From IMG/VR virus record IMGVR_UViG_3300031565_004057, positions 1 through 20,248 of that record: a stretch of 20,248 bases of DNA; one strand, 5' to 3'. The notes under the pieces were generated by a model. The model saw nothing but the letters and a program-made list of their open reading frames with translations, made no database searches and was not told the DNA's origin. Below, piece by piece: positions 9,501 through 15,685 of the stretch (its first letter is position 1; the number at the start of each line of letters is the position of its first letter). This DNA is from a virus. Position numbers and translations under genes: made by a program.

Positions 9501-10392
9501 GATATTCTGAATGCGCAAGTCGTTTGCCAAGTCTATCAAACTGGTGAGCTTGCTGTTCTGTGGCACGGCCAGTATTAGCCATCGCAGATTGCAATTCTTT
9601 AACCTGTACACGAGTTAATTTTGCTATCTTGTCATGTTCTGCAACTTTAAAATTCATTTTGTGGAATTGAGCTGTGGTAGTGTCAGCTGTAATCCCCATT
9701 TTTTTAAGTTCAGCAGTTGGGGAAACTATAGTCGCAGCTTTTGCTGTTTTTGCTTGGGCTACCGCAAGCTGTTTGTTGGCTAATGTTTCCGCCTTTATTT
9801 TACCCTCATAGGCTTTATTAGCGGCAGCTTTTGCTTTAGCAGCCTCAGCCCTTTGTGTTTCAAGGGCTACGTTTTTAAAACCAGTAGAGGTAGCTACTAA
9901 TGTACCCTTCAGATGGTTTAACGCCATTGTGCTTCTATTCGCTGTCTCATAGAATCTTTGACCATTTTTACCACGAGCAGTCATAGCAAGAGATTGTTTT
10001 TCAATAGACCTATTTACAGTATTAAAGGCTTTATTCATTTCGCCAAGTCGTTTTTCATCTCTGCCCATAGCTGTAAAAAGATTGTCAAAGTCTTTGGTCA
10101 TACGTGGAACAGCACCGCTTGTTTTACCAAAAGATTGTGTAGTAGCTTTTATTACGAGATTTCCAGACTTATCAAGAGTCGCTTGAATAGCATTTTTAAA
10201 CTGTGCAACCTGAGCTTTCGCAGCTTTATCGTGGATCGTAATTGTTATCGATGCTTTTTTAGATAAAGATGCTAATTCCTTGTGAAACTTAGCAAGTTGA
10301 TTTTTAGCTCCTTTGATTGTGGCAGCAAGTTGTGCTAAGTTTATTCTATAATCAAGACCGATGCTGTCTGTTGCTGTTGCTGTGATAGCCAT
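6589..10392 (-). CDS. Tail tape measure protein
   Basis: At 1267 residues this is the longest helical protein in the window, and it sets tail length. Residues 1-300 are alanine/lysine/glutamine-rich coiled coil. A hydrophobic stretch at about 320-350 (MLSQMAWIASGAVIFGTLGA) is followed at about 355-520 by the TP901-type core, with its typical MGQAGLSAKEI, NVLAAGISESKL and GLKASTIGTSFRGVLAVL segments. A second hydrophobic region lies at about 640-675, then charged coiled coil to about 1050. The C-terminus carries the conserved HEGGLIKKMHSGG and DETMRILKDNEYVI segments seen in lambda H-like proteins, which are often removed by proteolysis. Expected tail length at about 1.5 angstrom per residue would be near 190 nm. 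The start at 10392 follows AAAGGATG at about 13 bases, and the stop of the preceding orphan gene lies within that site. A diverged copy of its first 45 codons occurs at 11234-11104. Confidence 0.95.
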   Translation of the reverse strand: MAITATATDSIGLDYRINLAQLAATIKGAKNQLAKFHKELASLSKKASITITIHDKAAKAQVAQFKNAIQATLDKSGNLVIKATTQSFGKTSGAVPRMTKDFDNLFTAMGRDEKRLGEMNKAFNTVNRSIEKQSLAMTARGKNGQRFYETANRSTMALNHLKGTLVATSTGFKNVALETQRAEAAKAKAAANKAYEGKIKAETLANKQLAVAQAKTAKAATIVSPTAELKKMGITADTTTAQFHKMNFKVAEHDKIAKLTRVQVKELQSAMANTGRATEQQAHQFDRLGKRLAHSEYQVRKQTSAMGDARRAQERWGAGFKYMMLSQMAWIASGAVIFGTLGAIIQGLKDVVAFHQGLKALEAITRATADEMVMMSDAIRDASVRTKFFAADMISAATVMGQAGLSAKEITNSIGAVALLASATGAELKDVADLMTTVMRAYNLPATEAMRISNVLAAGISESKLQIDKMRTAMNYMGVAAYQFNISLEDTVAWLGVLSDRGLKASTIGTSFRGVLAVLTQGTDKFSKVLKRLPTPLAFSDITIRRGRKLEDSLKRLSDAGFKVTDAFSGTQRRVAMTLALMVDNVKVWDDHKDSVTGTNRALEMNKIMMEGLDSQLKQIKSIFDEIAIAATRAGGAMESPVALVKAMIQVFGIGFATITTFLDLVSLKIGAFMAATASIQWRKLIVGDLKGATEEAKAIFKEYEKDEKKKYESYFKFVERVLGAGGLFGVEGVETKDTKTLKTLVALNKEQDALVEKMKKIEQQGGRGTEAWLKLRGELSIITGLIDELLKKTGMSMDAIVGPVSTLKDIMLDMIIRPTVKAENILSFFREGFKDVELLRKAAKSLEEEFFEAFKAWELSGGSLDQDSDRYKRMLDLADKYIAAEEKLTAASEKADADRQKIKDKALKDLEKSVKDREDAEADSIKTVGKLYEDYEKFQENLAKALIDAEEDGYDKKIKLWELENKARKKMYSDLLKEAEDYYKKLSIETEQTPAIQKEAERIAALILKIKELQAQSGVVEDKTKPIDPSDYARGMLDGLKEFGKELANEYETWKDLTKNTAAAMSDTLSDVFFDSMMGELKSAGDYWRAFTTSVKRMIADMAAKWLMFQAVGDMGGKGGRGTFGTILGAAAGYLGAGGGDIGIGNVPSDLIYTHEGGLIKKMHSGGPNLKSDETMRILKDNEYVIKDSSARSIGVAALNYANETGRLPQGQAQQTVNKNYTYIYAMDSESIDLALRKRGAGAISDISLNAGAYARGRRDPRAGRG

Positions 10393-10401
10393 TATATTAT
10401 A

Positions 10402-10791
10402 TTACACATCCTTTTTTAAATTTATTTTGTGGTATTTTTTAAACAACTCAACTATACCACATACACCCAAAACGGTATCAATCTTGCCCTTTAAAATATC
10501 TTCTCGTATTTTATTACCTTCTTTTATAAGTTTATTCTTTTTGCCTTGCCCTAAAATCTTACTTTTAGAATTTAATTCTAACAATTCTGAACGGTTAAAC
10601 CAATAAGACAGACATTGATTAAAAAGAGATATTATCTTTTCGTCTTTAAGGTTCTTAATAATCTCAAGCCTTTTTCTGTTAATATCCCTTGAAAAAGTAT
10701 CCCATTCATCCGAAAATCTTGAAAGTCGCTTTGATTTGCAGTCAAGATACATACTGTCAACCGATTCGATATAATTTTCTGTAGTAATCAT
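10402..10791 (-). CDS. Orphan A+T-rich gene of an inserted cassette, unknown function
   Basis: I do not recognise this protein. From the ATG at 10791 it has 129 residues; an in-frame TTG at 10803 would add four, but its AAGAG lies too close to act well. The sequence is highly charged and helical-looking, with lysine/arginine-rich stretches (CKSKRLSRFSDEW, GQGKKNKLIKEGNKIRED), no signal peptide and no clear membrane span. The three 60-base lines 10501-10680 have 16 G+C each (27%), against 25 at 9001-9060 in the tape measure and 26 at 12541-12600 in the tail-tube gene. It lies between the broken tape-measure copy and the intact tape measure, and its stop is within the tape-measure ribosome site. 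It is probably an acquired cargo ('moron') gene. No structural role is suggested by composition. Confidence 0.65.
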   Translation of the reverse strand: MITTENYIESVDSMYLDCKSKRLSRFSDEWDTFSRDINRKRLEIIKNLKDEKIISLFNQCLSYWFNRSELLELNSKSKILGQGKKNKLIKEGNKIREDILKGKIDTVLGVCGIVELFKKYHKINLKKDV

Positions 10792-10819
10792 AAATATTTC
10801 CAAGTCTCTTACAATAGTT

Positions 10820-11074
10820 TCAATTATTTTTAACTATACAACTAATTATATATAGAAATTTACTATCTTCGTGGTTCTTTATGTATTCTTCTGCGTGTTC
10901 CTTTTTAGCCCAACATCCAACCATCCAATCCATATCTTCCTCTTTACTTGGGGCAAGAACTAAATATACTTTTTCATATCGCATTACAAAAACTTCAAGC
11001 ATTTTGTTTGTTATCTCTAAATTATTGTCCTTCAGAATGTTAAGTATCTTTTCTTTGGCTATTTCAATATCCAT
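10820..11074 (-). CDS. Small orphan gene of the inserted cassette, unknown function
   Basis: This encodes 84 residues from the ATG at 11074, which follows a near-perfect GAGGAGG with a 7-base spacer. An upstream ATG at 11107 is open but has no ribosome site, so I reject it as the start. The N-terminal 28 residues are a helix-rich segment (MDIEIAKEKILNILKDNN). The rest alternates beta-like and helical pieces (VYLVLAPSKEEDMDWMVGCW, KKEHAEEYIKN, KFLYIISCIV), suggesting a small alpha/beta fold; I cannot name the family. The last two strands plus helix loosely resemble small phage-borne domains that pair a 'GCW/F' strand with an 'A-EYI' helix. The neighbouring cargo gene begins 28 bases further on, so both are probably co-expressed with the tail genes. 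Confidence 0.65.
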   Translation of the reverse strand: MDIEIAKEKILNILKDNNLEITNKMLEVFVMRYEKVYLVLAPSKEEDMDWMVGCWAKKEHAEEYIKNHEDSKFLYIISCIVKNN

Positions 11075-11087
11075 ATAAATACCTCCT

Positions 11088-11234
11088 CTATAAATTCTTA
11101 CACTCATTTTTAGATAAAATTGCTAAATCTTTATAAAATTTAGTGAGTTGACTTTTAAGTCCCTTAATTACATCTCTAAGTTGCGCTAAATTTATTTTAT
11201 TAAGCCCAATGTTATCTGTTGCTGTATCAGCCAT
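11088..11234 (-). pseudogene. Broken duplicate of the tape-measure 5' end (48-codon remnant)
   Basis: The ATG at 11234 opens a 48-codon frame beginning MADTATDNIGLNKINLAQL. The tape measure begins MAITATATDSIGLDYRINLAQ. Both continue with IKG-K-QL-KF-K-LA-LSK, so about 27 of 45 residues match. The DNA similarity includes the ribosome-site region just upstream (GATGTAATA against GATGTGTAATA) and ends near 11104. At the end of the match the tape measure has six A's (TCTAAAAAAGC) and this copy five (TCTAAAAATGA). Restoring one base gives a frame reading SVRIYR against SITITI, so a one-base loss in the A run probably ended it, with TAG at 11088. The copy is more A+T-rich (31 G+C in 11101-11220) than the intact start (45 in 10261-10380). 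It could still be translated as a small peptide, but I regard it as a remnant. Confidence 0.72.
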
Positions 11235-11251
11235 TATCTATTACATCTCCC

Positions 11252-11494
11252 TTACAAATATTTCCAAGCCCTTTTATTCTGTTCTTCAGGTGTCGCCGCC
11301 TTATTTTTTATTCTACCACCATTCTTCATTTGACTTTTCTCATGCTCAAACTGTATGTTTTGAATCGTACTCATTATAATAAGTTGTGATAATGTAAATT
11401 TATCTTCAACCTCACCCGTACTCATTTTTAATGCTTCCGCAGCACTATCTACAATAGCAAATTCCTGTAAATAGTCTGGCAGAATTAAATCGTT
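11252..11494 (-). CDS. -1 frame extension of the tail assembly chaperone (T part of a G-T fusion)
   Basis: This is an 80-codon frame with no credible start of its own. It is open in the -1 frame relative to the chaperone gene, from 11539 down to a TAA at 11252, and overlaps the last codons of that gene. It begins NDLILPDYLQEF and ends TPEEQNKRAWKYL. Lambda G and many siphovirus chaperones make a minor G-T product by -1 frameshifting just before the tape-measure gene, and both position and geometry match here. A shift in the A6 run would give a 285-residue product: 205 chaperone residues plus these 80. The frame would otherwise be an unexplained 230-base gap. Confidence 0.8.
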   Translation of the reverse strand, partial: NDLILPDYLQEFAIVDSAAEALKMSTGEVEDKFTLSQLIIMSTIQNIQFEHEKSQMKNGGRIKNKAATPEEQNKRAWKYL

Positions 11495-12108
11495 TTTTCC
11501 TCCCTTTTTACGATTTGACGGGTGAGCATGTGCAAAAAATCAATAACGCGCCCTCCAATACGGTCTTTCTCCATTTGAATAAAGAATATTTTTTGTGCAT
11601 CATAAAAAGATATATTTTCTTCAATCCAATCCCTCGATACTGTTCTGTCCTGTGAGTTACATATAGCGAACACAACTCCAACATATATATCAAGAACTGT
11701 ATTCATAATATTACTAAGTCCACCGTAACTTATAACATCTTTAATAAGCTCAACCATATCAAGATATTCATTAGAATCATTATCAACCGTTACAGTTCGA
11801 TTTAATTTGTCTTGTATGGCTTTAAATATAGGCAATAAATCAATCTTTTTAATCATTTCTGTAATAGCGTCTAATGCACATGCCATTATCTTTTGGGTTT
11901 TAATGCTGGACATGCGAAGCTGGAATGTCTTATCAGCTATAACAAAGGTGTCTTGAGACAATTCTGGTGTGTGAGCTTCTGCAAACTCTTTAGTGGTTGG
12001 CATGGTGGGGACAGGTTTTTTATCCCCACCACCAATATTAGAATCAGATTTTTTCTTAAATATATCTTCTGCCGGTAAACCTTCTTCGGCTACGTTTTTC
12101 TTACTCAT
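11485..12108 (-). CDS. Tail assembly chaperone (G-like)
   Basis: This 207-residue protein lies between the tail-tube gene and the tape measure, the fixed place of the siphovirus tail chaperone that coats the tape measure before tube polymerisation. The N-terminal 55 residues are polar, with a proline/lysine-rich stretch. The core starts at about 56 (IADKTFQLRMSSIKTQKIMACALD) and is helical, with the look of chaperone G proteins: a short beta segment, then a helical bundle. The product ends in a lysine/glutamate tail (VKREEKTI) where the reading frame can shift. ATG at 12108 follows AAGGGGG with a spacer of about 12 bases. No enzymatic motif is present. The assignment rests on position, length and the frameshift extension more than on motifs. 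Confidence 0.82.
   Translation of the reverse strand: MSKKNVAEEGLPAEDIFKKKSDSNIGGGDKKPVPTMPTTKEFAEAHTPELSQDTFVIADKTFQLRMSSIKTQKIMACALDAITEMIKKIDLLPIFKAIQDKLNRTVTVDNDSNEYLDMVELIKDVISYGGLSNIMNTVLDIYVGVVFAICNSQDRTVSRDWIEENISFYDAQKIFFIQMEKDRIGGRVIDFLHMLTRQIVKREEKTI
11487..11509 (-). promoter_or_regulatory. Probable programmed -1 frameshift site of the chaperone gene
   Basis: On the minus strand the end of the chaperone gene reads GTA AAA AGG GAG GAA AAA ACG ATT TAA. It has an A5 run (11509-11505), a Shine-Dalgarno-like AGGGAGG (11505-11499) and an A6 run (11498-11493). The zero-frame codons GAA AAA ACG let the lysine tRNA re-pair perfectly on AAA one base back. The classic tandem heptamer A AAA AAC is present but one phase off, so this would be single-tRNA slippage. 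The -1 frame is closed by TGA at 11542-11540, so the shift must fall between there and the zero-frame stop. Confidence 0.6.
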
Positions 12109-12160
12109 AATATTATCGTCCCCCTTTATAATAAGTTGGGAAATTAAAAGTTAATATAGC

Positions 12161-13021
12161 TTAATAACTTAACATCCATTTCTTGTAGAAATCATATCCG
12201 GTAGTACCATCGTCAAAAGTCATTTCAACTGCTTGAGCTGCCAATGTTATTGAGGTTTCATATTCCTCTGCGGCATCTTTAAAATCCATGTCTCCACCAG
12301 TAAAATTTCTGACTTTTGGAAAATATAGTGCATGTTGAATTTTAACAGCGCCAGTTGAACTAAGTTTGGTATCCCAGAATAACATTGCCGACCTGATAGT
12401 ATCAGTTCCCATTCTATCAATAAAAGCGGTTCTTTTAACTTTTACAATATCATCTTCAAGTGCAGGAGCTACAGGAAAGCCAGCTCCTTCAAGTGTAAGC
12501 TGACTTGCTGTAAGACTTTCTACAACAGCCAGATTAAAAGAGCTTTCTAAGCTTGCCGCTGTCTGAGAACCACACACAACAACATCATACTGACTAAAAC
12601 TTGGAGTGCCATCTAATCCGACTTTATATCTTGCCTTACTGCCTATAAGAGAACCAACTACAAACGGAGTAGCAAGAACAGTATTATGAATCGTCTGTCC
12701 CATAATAAGTGCCTCAACATAAGGGCTTAAATCACTTGTGCTGAATGTGATTTGCGCTGTTCTGTCTATCTCCCAGAATTTTCTGGATGTTTTTGGAACA
12801 CCCCTTTTGAGTTCCCTCATTTCTTTTGCAACCGGAACTCTGGCAGCAGTAATGCTACCACAATCATACCAGCCTGTAAGTGGTGACGTTACGTTTAATG
12901 CCAATGCTGGTGCTGTGTTCCCAATATAAGTGTTTTTATAAGTAGTGGACATCCATAATCTTGGTGATACTATTTCTACAAAATCGAGTTGTAAATTTGG
13001 TGCATCTTTAGTTGTTGCCAT
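12161..13021 (-). CDS. Major tail tube protein
   Basis: This 286-residue beta-rich protein lies directly upstream of the chaperone and has a strong AGGAGG ribosome site 10 bases before its ATG, as expected for the most abundant tail protein. The N-terminal part (APNLQLDFVEIVSPRLW... WYDCGSITAARVPVAKEMREL) and the C-terminal part (YETSITLAAQAVEMTFDDG) read like the paired sheets of the tail-tube fold that builds hexameric rings. The middle has a 30-residue insertion around GTPSFSQYDVVVCGS. It lacks C-terminal Ig-like repeats. About 50 bases separate it from the chaperone start and 31 from the upstream gene. The assignment is by order, size and fold appearance. Confidence 0.82.
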   Translation of the reverse strand: MATTKDAPNLQLDFVEIVSPRLWMSTTYKNTYIGNTAPALALNVTSPLTGWYDCGSITAARVPVAKEMRELKRGVPKTSRKFWEIDRTAQITFSTSDLSPYVEALIMGQTIHNTVLATPFVVGSLIGSKARYKVGLDGTPSFSQYDVVVCGSQTAASLESSFNLAVVESLTASQLTLEGAGFPVAPALEDDIVKVKRTAFIDRMGTDTIRSAMLFWDTKLSSTGAVKIQHALYFPKVRNFTGGDMDFKDAAEEYETSITLAAQAVEMTFDDGTTGYDFYKKWMLSY

Positions 13022-13052
13022 TTCTTAATACCTCCTTCTAATTTTACAATTA

Positions 13053-13544
13053 TTATATTATTTGCCGTTCACCTTGCCCCCAGATTAATAAATTGTTACC
13101 TATAATCATTGGCACAGACAATGGTGTAAACGTTTGATTTAATATCCTTGGATTTATTGTGCCATTATCATAAGTTTCGATTATAAAATTACCCTTCACC
13201 CCCTTCCATAATAATACTCTGAAATATGGTATTAATTTTAATGGTGCTGCTCCATCTTTTTTTATTTTCTCAATAGAATTATTTTCTTCTCCATTAAAAG
13301 ACAAATCACTTATACTGTCTATTTTAGCTTCATGGCTTATTTTATCATTGCCAGCTAATCTAATTTCTACTTTAGATACTATATTGTTACTGCATAACAT
13401 TTCAAGCAATGATTGTAATTGTGTTAATTGATATTGGATTTCTTTGTCTCTGCAAACAAACCGTTTACAATGTGATCTGTTTTTTTTATTAGCGGCATAA
13501 GTATTGCCACAATATTTACATTTTATTTTGCATGGTATTGGCAT
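13053..13544 (-). CDS. A+T-rich protein with cysteine-rich (zinc-ribbon-like) N-terminus, unknown function
   Basis: This 163-residue protein begins with a compact cysteine cluster: C5, C9, C12, H25, C26 and C31, in the order CKIKCKYCGNTY then RSHCKRFVC. That fits a small zinc knuckle or treble-clef-like metal site. A helix with leucine spacing follows (QYQLTQLQSLLEMLC), then a beta-rich C-terminal half (about 100-160, ending LLIWGQGERQII) that may be a virion domain. Position between tail terminator and tail tube is not usual for a zinc-ribbon protein. Composition is distinct: 14 G+C in 13261-13320 and 15 in 13381-13440, against 25 in 13621-13680 in the next gene. It has only a weak ribosome site and starts 8 bases after the terminator stop. 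It may be an acquired gene or a divergent tail accessory protein. Confidence 0.65.
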   Translation of the reverse strand: MPIPCKIKCKYCGNTYAANKKNRSHCKRFVCRDKEIQYQLTQLQSLLEMLCSNNIVSKVEIRLAGNDKISHEAKIDSISDLSFNGEENNSIEKIKKDGAAPLKLIPYFRVLLWKGVKGNFIIETYDNGTINPRILNQTFTPLSVPMIIGNNLLIWGQGERQII

Positions 13545-13552
13545 GGTTTTTG

Positions 13553-13996
13553 CTATCCAATCCTTCCGGTTTTAATCCTTGTATAAATATCAATTAGAAC
13601 GCTCGATATTCCTGTGTCGTATGGCTGTTGTTGCCTGACTGTTAACCTTTCAATTCGGATATCACCTATAATGGTTGCAGTGGCTTTATCATAGAAATCA
13701 ATAGACCTTAATCCGGTATCTCTATTATCAATAACATTCACCACAGCCGCTACAAGGCTAATTAGATTATCACTATCCTCATCTTCTCTTGCCACGCAAT
13801 ATATCTGTGATTTTATTCTTGTGAATAATTGGGGATTATATTCCCCTGTTAAAAATATTATCCAACTATCAACATCTGTAGGCTTGGGGATGCCAACCGG
13901 ATTATAATAAAGACCATAAGAAGCAGACAGTTGTGCTTCAAGATAACGGCCCCAGCTTGAATAATAATTTGATATTGATCTTGTTGATGCCTTCAT
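13553..13996 (-). CDS. Probable tail terminator protein
   Basis: This 147-residue protein lies between the gp10-like neck gene and the tail tube region, where lambda U-type terminators cap the growing tube and join it to the head. The sequence shows a mixed alpha/beta pattern: an N-terminal helix (LEAQLSASYGLYYNP), a strand-rich middle (WIIFLTGEYNPQLFTRIKSQIYCVARED), a helix with SLVAAVVNVID, and a C-terminal strand pair (IRIERLTVRQQ...SVLIDIYTRI). This is the usual order for gpU-like proteins. Its ATG overlaps the TAA of the neck gene (TAATG). The call depends mainly on order and size. Confidence 0.6.
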   Translation of the reverse strand: MKASTRSISNYYSSWGRYLEAQLSASYGLYYNPVGIPKPTDVDSWIIFLTGEYNPQLFTRIKSQIYCVAREDEDSDNLISLVAAVVNVIDNRDTGLRSIDFYDKATATIIGDIRIERLTVRQQQPYDTGISSVLIDIYTRIKTGRIG

Positions 13997-14526
13997 TATC
14001 TGCTATAAGCCTTTCTAACAGCCGTTCTTAATGCTGTTATAAAATATTGACGCTGTTCAGAGTTTAATCTTCTTCCAGACGCAGTAACCGGAGACAAATA
14101 ATCTTTAGCCGGTTCAAACAACGGACGACCAGGATTCTTTTGTGGCTGATATCCATATTCGGTAGTTCTTGCTCTCCTGAATGCATTCCAATCTGTGCTG
14201 GCTTTAATTCCTGCAAATATATTTATAAACAGCAAAGACTTTTGTATAATGTCAACTTGAATAGCATTGTATATTCCGAGAGTCTCTGCCCAAAACTCAT
14301 TCTTGTAAGCCTTTTTTCGTTTCTTCCATGCTTTTGTAAGTGGTTCCCATTCTCCTTTTACAAACCCAGGCTTTGTTGTAACGGCTATGCCAGATTTAAC
14401 TAATTCAGCGTAGTCTTCTCCTGCTTTCTGAGCAGCGATAGAGGCGGTTTGAGATAATTCCGCAAGCAGATTATCAAGATGTCTGAATGCCCTTGCAGTA
14501 TCTTTTTTATTTACGGTTAGTCTCAT
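13996..14526 (-). CDS. Neck / tail completion protein (HK97 gp10 or Mu gpG type)
   Basis: This 176-residue, strongly basic protein contains the conserved layout of the gp10/gpG virion-morphogenesis families: an N-terminal helix pair (ARAFRHLDNLLAEL...AAQKAGEDYAELVKSGI), then GEWEPLTKAWKKRKKAYKNE and the 'W.ETLGIYNAI' segment. The C-terminal part (NPGRPLFEP, then a basic helix, TALRTAVRKAYSR) is also typical. Such proteins complete the head-tail interface before tail attachment. ATG at 14526 follows AGGT, 5 bases after the previous stop, and the gene overlaps the terminator gene by one base. Assigned with good confidence from motifs and order. Confidence 0.75.
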   Translation of the reverse strand: MRLTVNKKDTARAFRHLDNLLAELSQTASIAAQKAGEDYAELVKSGIAVTTKPGFVKGEWEPLTKAWKKRKKAYKNEFWAETLGIYNAIQVDIIQKSLLFINIFAGIKASTDWNAFRRARTTEYGYQPQKNPGRPLFEPAKDYLSPVTASGRRLNSEQRQYFITALRTAVRKAYSR

Positions 14527-14531
14527 ATTTT

Positions 14532-15170
14532 TTACCTGCTATCGGTTACCACTCTAACTACATACGCTTGGTTAATATAAGTTTTGTTATCAACATCTAA
14601 AACTTTCCAGTCGCTACTATTTCTATCGGTAAATCTGCATTCGGCTATCGGGGTAACGCTGGCATTTACATTCCACGGAATAGTTACAAGATATTCAGCC
14701 GATTCAATCTGGCCGATGCTATCTGGCTTACTTTCTGGTCTCATTTCTTTACGTTCAAAACAAACATGAACTCCGGTCTTCTGTTTTACCCATCCCCAAT
14801 CGGTTCCTTTGGTTCCAGTTGGTTTACCCCATACATCTTTAGACGCATTCGATGGGTCTATAAAGAGTTTTATATCACCAGACGCATTTGCCTGTTGTAA
14901 ATAACCACGGATATATTGTTCTGCTCCGCCAGATGTGTTTGGTTTATCAAGTTTTGTCGGCACAAAATAATTGCCTTCACCAGATATAATCGTGCCATCA
15001 TTAATACTGGCATTATAAGCCGCGAGAATAGTATATTCATGTGACGGTTTATCATAAGATACATTTGCCTTTGAAATAACACCTTTAAAAGTATCCGAGC
15101 CAGACGTATATTCTGTACCAACTTTTTCAATTTTGCTGGCAACAATATATTTTGCTTTAGATAATAGCAT
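14532..15170 (-). CDS. Probable head-closure (stopper) / head-tail joining protein
   Basis: This 212-residue beta-rich protein follows the connector gene and precedes the neck gene, where head-closure proteins that seal the portal (SPP1 gp16, lambda FII class) are encoded. It reads as strands and loops (AKYIVASKIEKVGTEY, YLVTIPWNVNASVTPIAECRFTDRN, YVVRVVTD). It is longer than the usual 100-130 residues, the extra being an insertion around 75-135 (NTSGGAEQYIRGYLQQANASG). The triplet NAS occurs four times. Its start overlaps the previous stop (TAATG) with AGGAGAG just upstream. No catalytic motif is seen; function is inferred from order. Confidence 0.5.
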   Translation of the reverse strand: MLLSKAKYIVASKIEKVGTEYTSGSDTFKGVISKANVSYDKPSHEYTILAAYNASINDGTIISGEGNYFVPTKLDKPNTSGGAEQYIRGYLQQANASGDIKLFIDPSNASKDVWGKPTGTKGTDWGWVKQKTGVHVCFERKEMRPESKPDSIGQIESAEYLVTIPWNVNASVTPIAECRFTDRNSSDWKVLDVDNKTYINQAYVVRVVTDSR

Positions 15171-15670
15171 TAACTCTCCTGAATATCTCCGTTAGTATCA
15201 ACATAATAATCATATACGTTGGCAGAAGTTGTTTTACCTACCAATGTTCGCACAGGCCATCCGCCGGAATGTACTATCCCTAACATTGAAAGTTGCTTCT
15301 CCATAAGACCAACAAGCCATCCTTTAAATTCTCTATAATCCTGCTTTTTAGCAGTAAGAATAATATCAATAAGTCTTGCCTGATCTATAATTAAATTCTG
15401 TTTAGCAGGCATATCAAGAATATTAATCCCGACTTGTATAATTACACAAGACCGTAAAGCATCTGTTTTTAACTGATTATTACCATTTAAAATATCAGTC
15501 CAGTTTGGAACAAGAGTTCCACAAATTATTCTCTCTGCAATTCCTAAAAGAATATCTGATTTAAGTTCTGTGTCTGTTAAATCGTGTGAAGTTATACCAA
15601 GCAAAGTCCTTACATCGGTGTAATAACTTGTGTCATTTATTGGATCAATAATATATATTGTGTCTGACAT
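15170..15670 (-). CDS. Head-tail connector protein (gp6-like adaptor)
   Basis: This 166-residue mostly helical protein has the pattern of connector adaptors that bind the portal: VRTLLGITSHDLTDTELKSDILLGIAERII near the N-terminus (the 'VR..LG....L.D.E......A' pattern), then paired helices (LKTDALRSCVIIQVGINILD, ARLIDIILTAKKQDYREFKG). It lies 15 bases after the holin stop, with AAGGA 10 bases upstream of the ATG. This is the first of the head-tail joining genes. Its placement directly after the lysis genes is unusual, because connectors normally follow the capsid gene. The family call is by pattern and order. Confidence 0.65.
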   Translation of the reverse strand: MSDTIYIIDPINDTSYYTDVRTLLGITSHDLTDTELKSDILLGIAERIICGTLVPNWTDILNGNNQLKTDALRSCVIIQVGINILDMPAKQNLIIDQARLIDIILTAKKQDYREFKGWLVGLMEKQLSMLGIVHSGGWPVRTLVGKTTSANVYDYYVDTNGDIQES

Positions 15671-15685
15671 GAGAATTCATTCCTT

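Noticed and set aside
11075-11107. Longer start (ATG at 11107) for the 84-residue orphan gene
   Set aside because: No ribosome site precedes it, it overlaps the tape-measure remnant, and GAGGAGG stands exactly before the ATG at 11074.
10393-11234. A group I or II intron splitting the tape-measure gene
   Set aside because: The downstream tape-measure gene has its own complete start and ribosome site, so splicing would be needless, and I saw no intron core or homing-endonuclease motif in the two orphan genes.
11508-11693. A separate 61-residue gene inside the chaperone gene
   Set aside because: It is a +1-frame shadow with no ribosome site and stops before the frameshift region; only the -1 frame continues.
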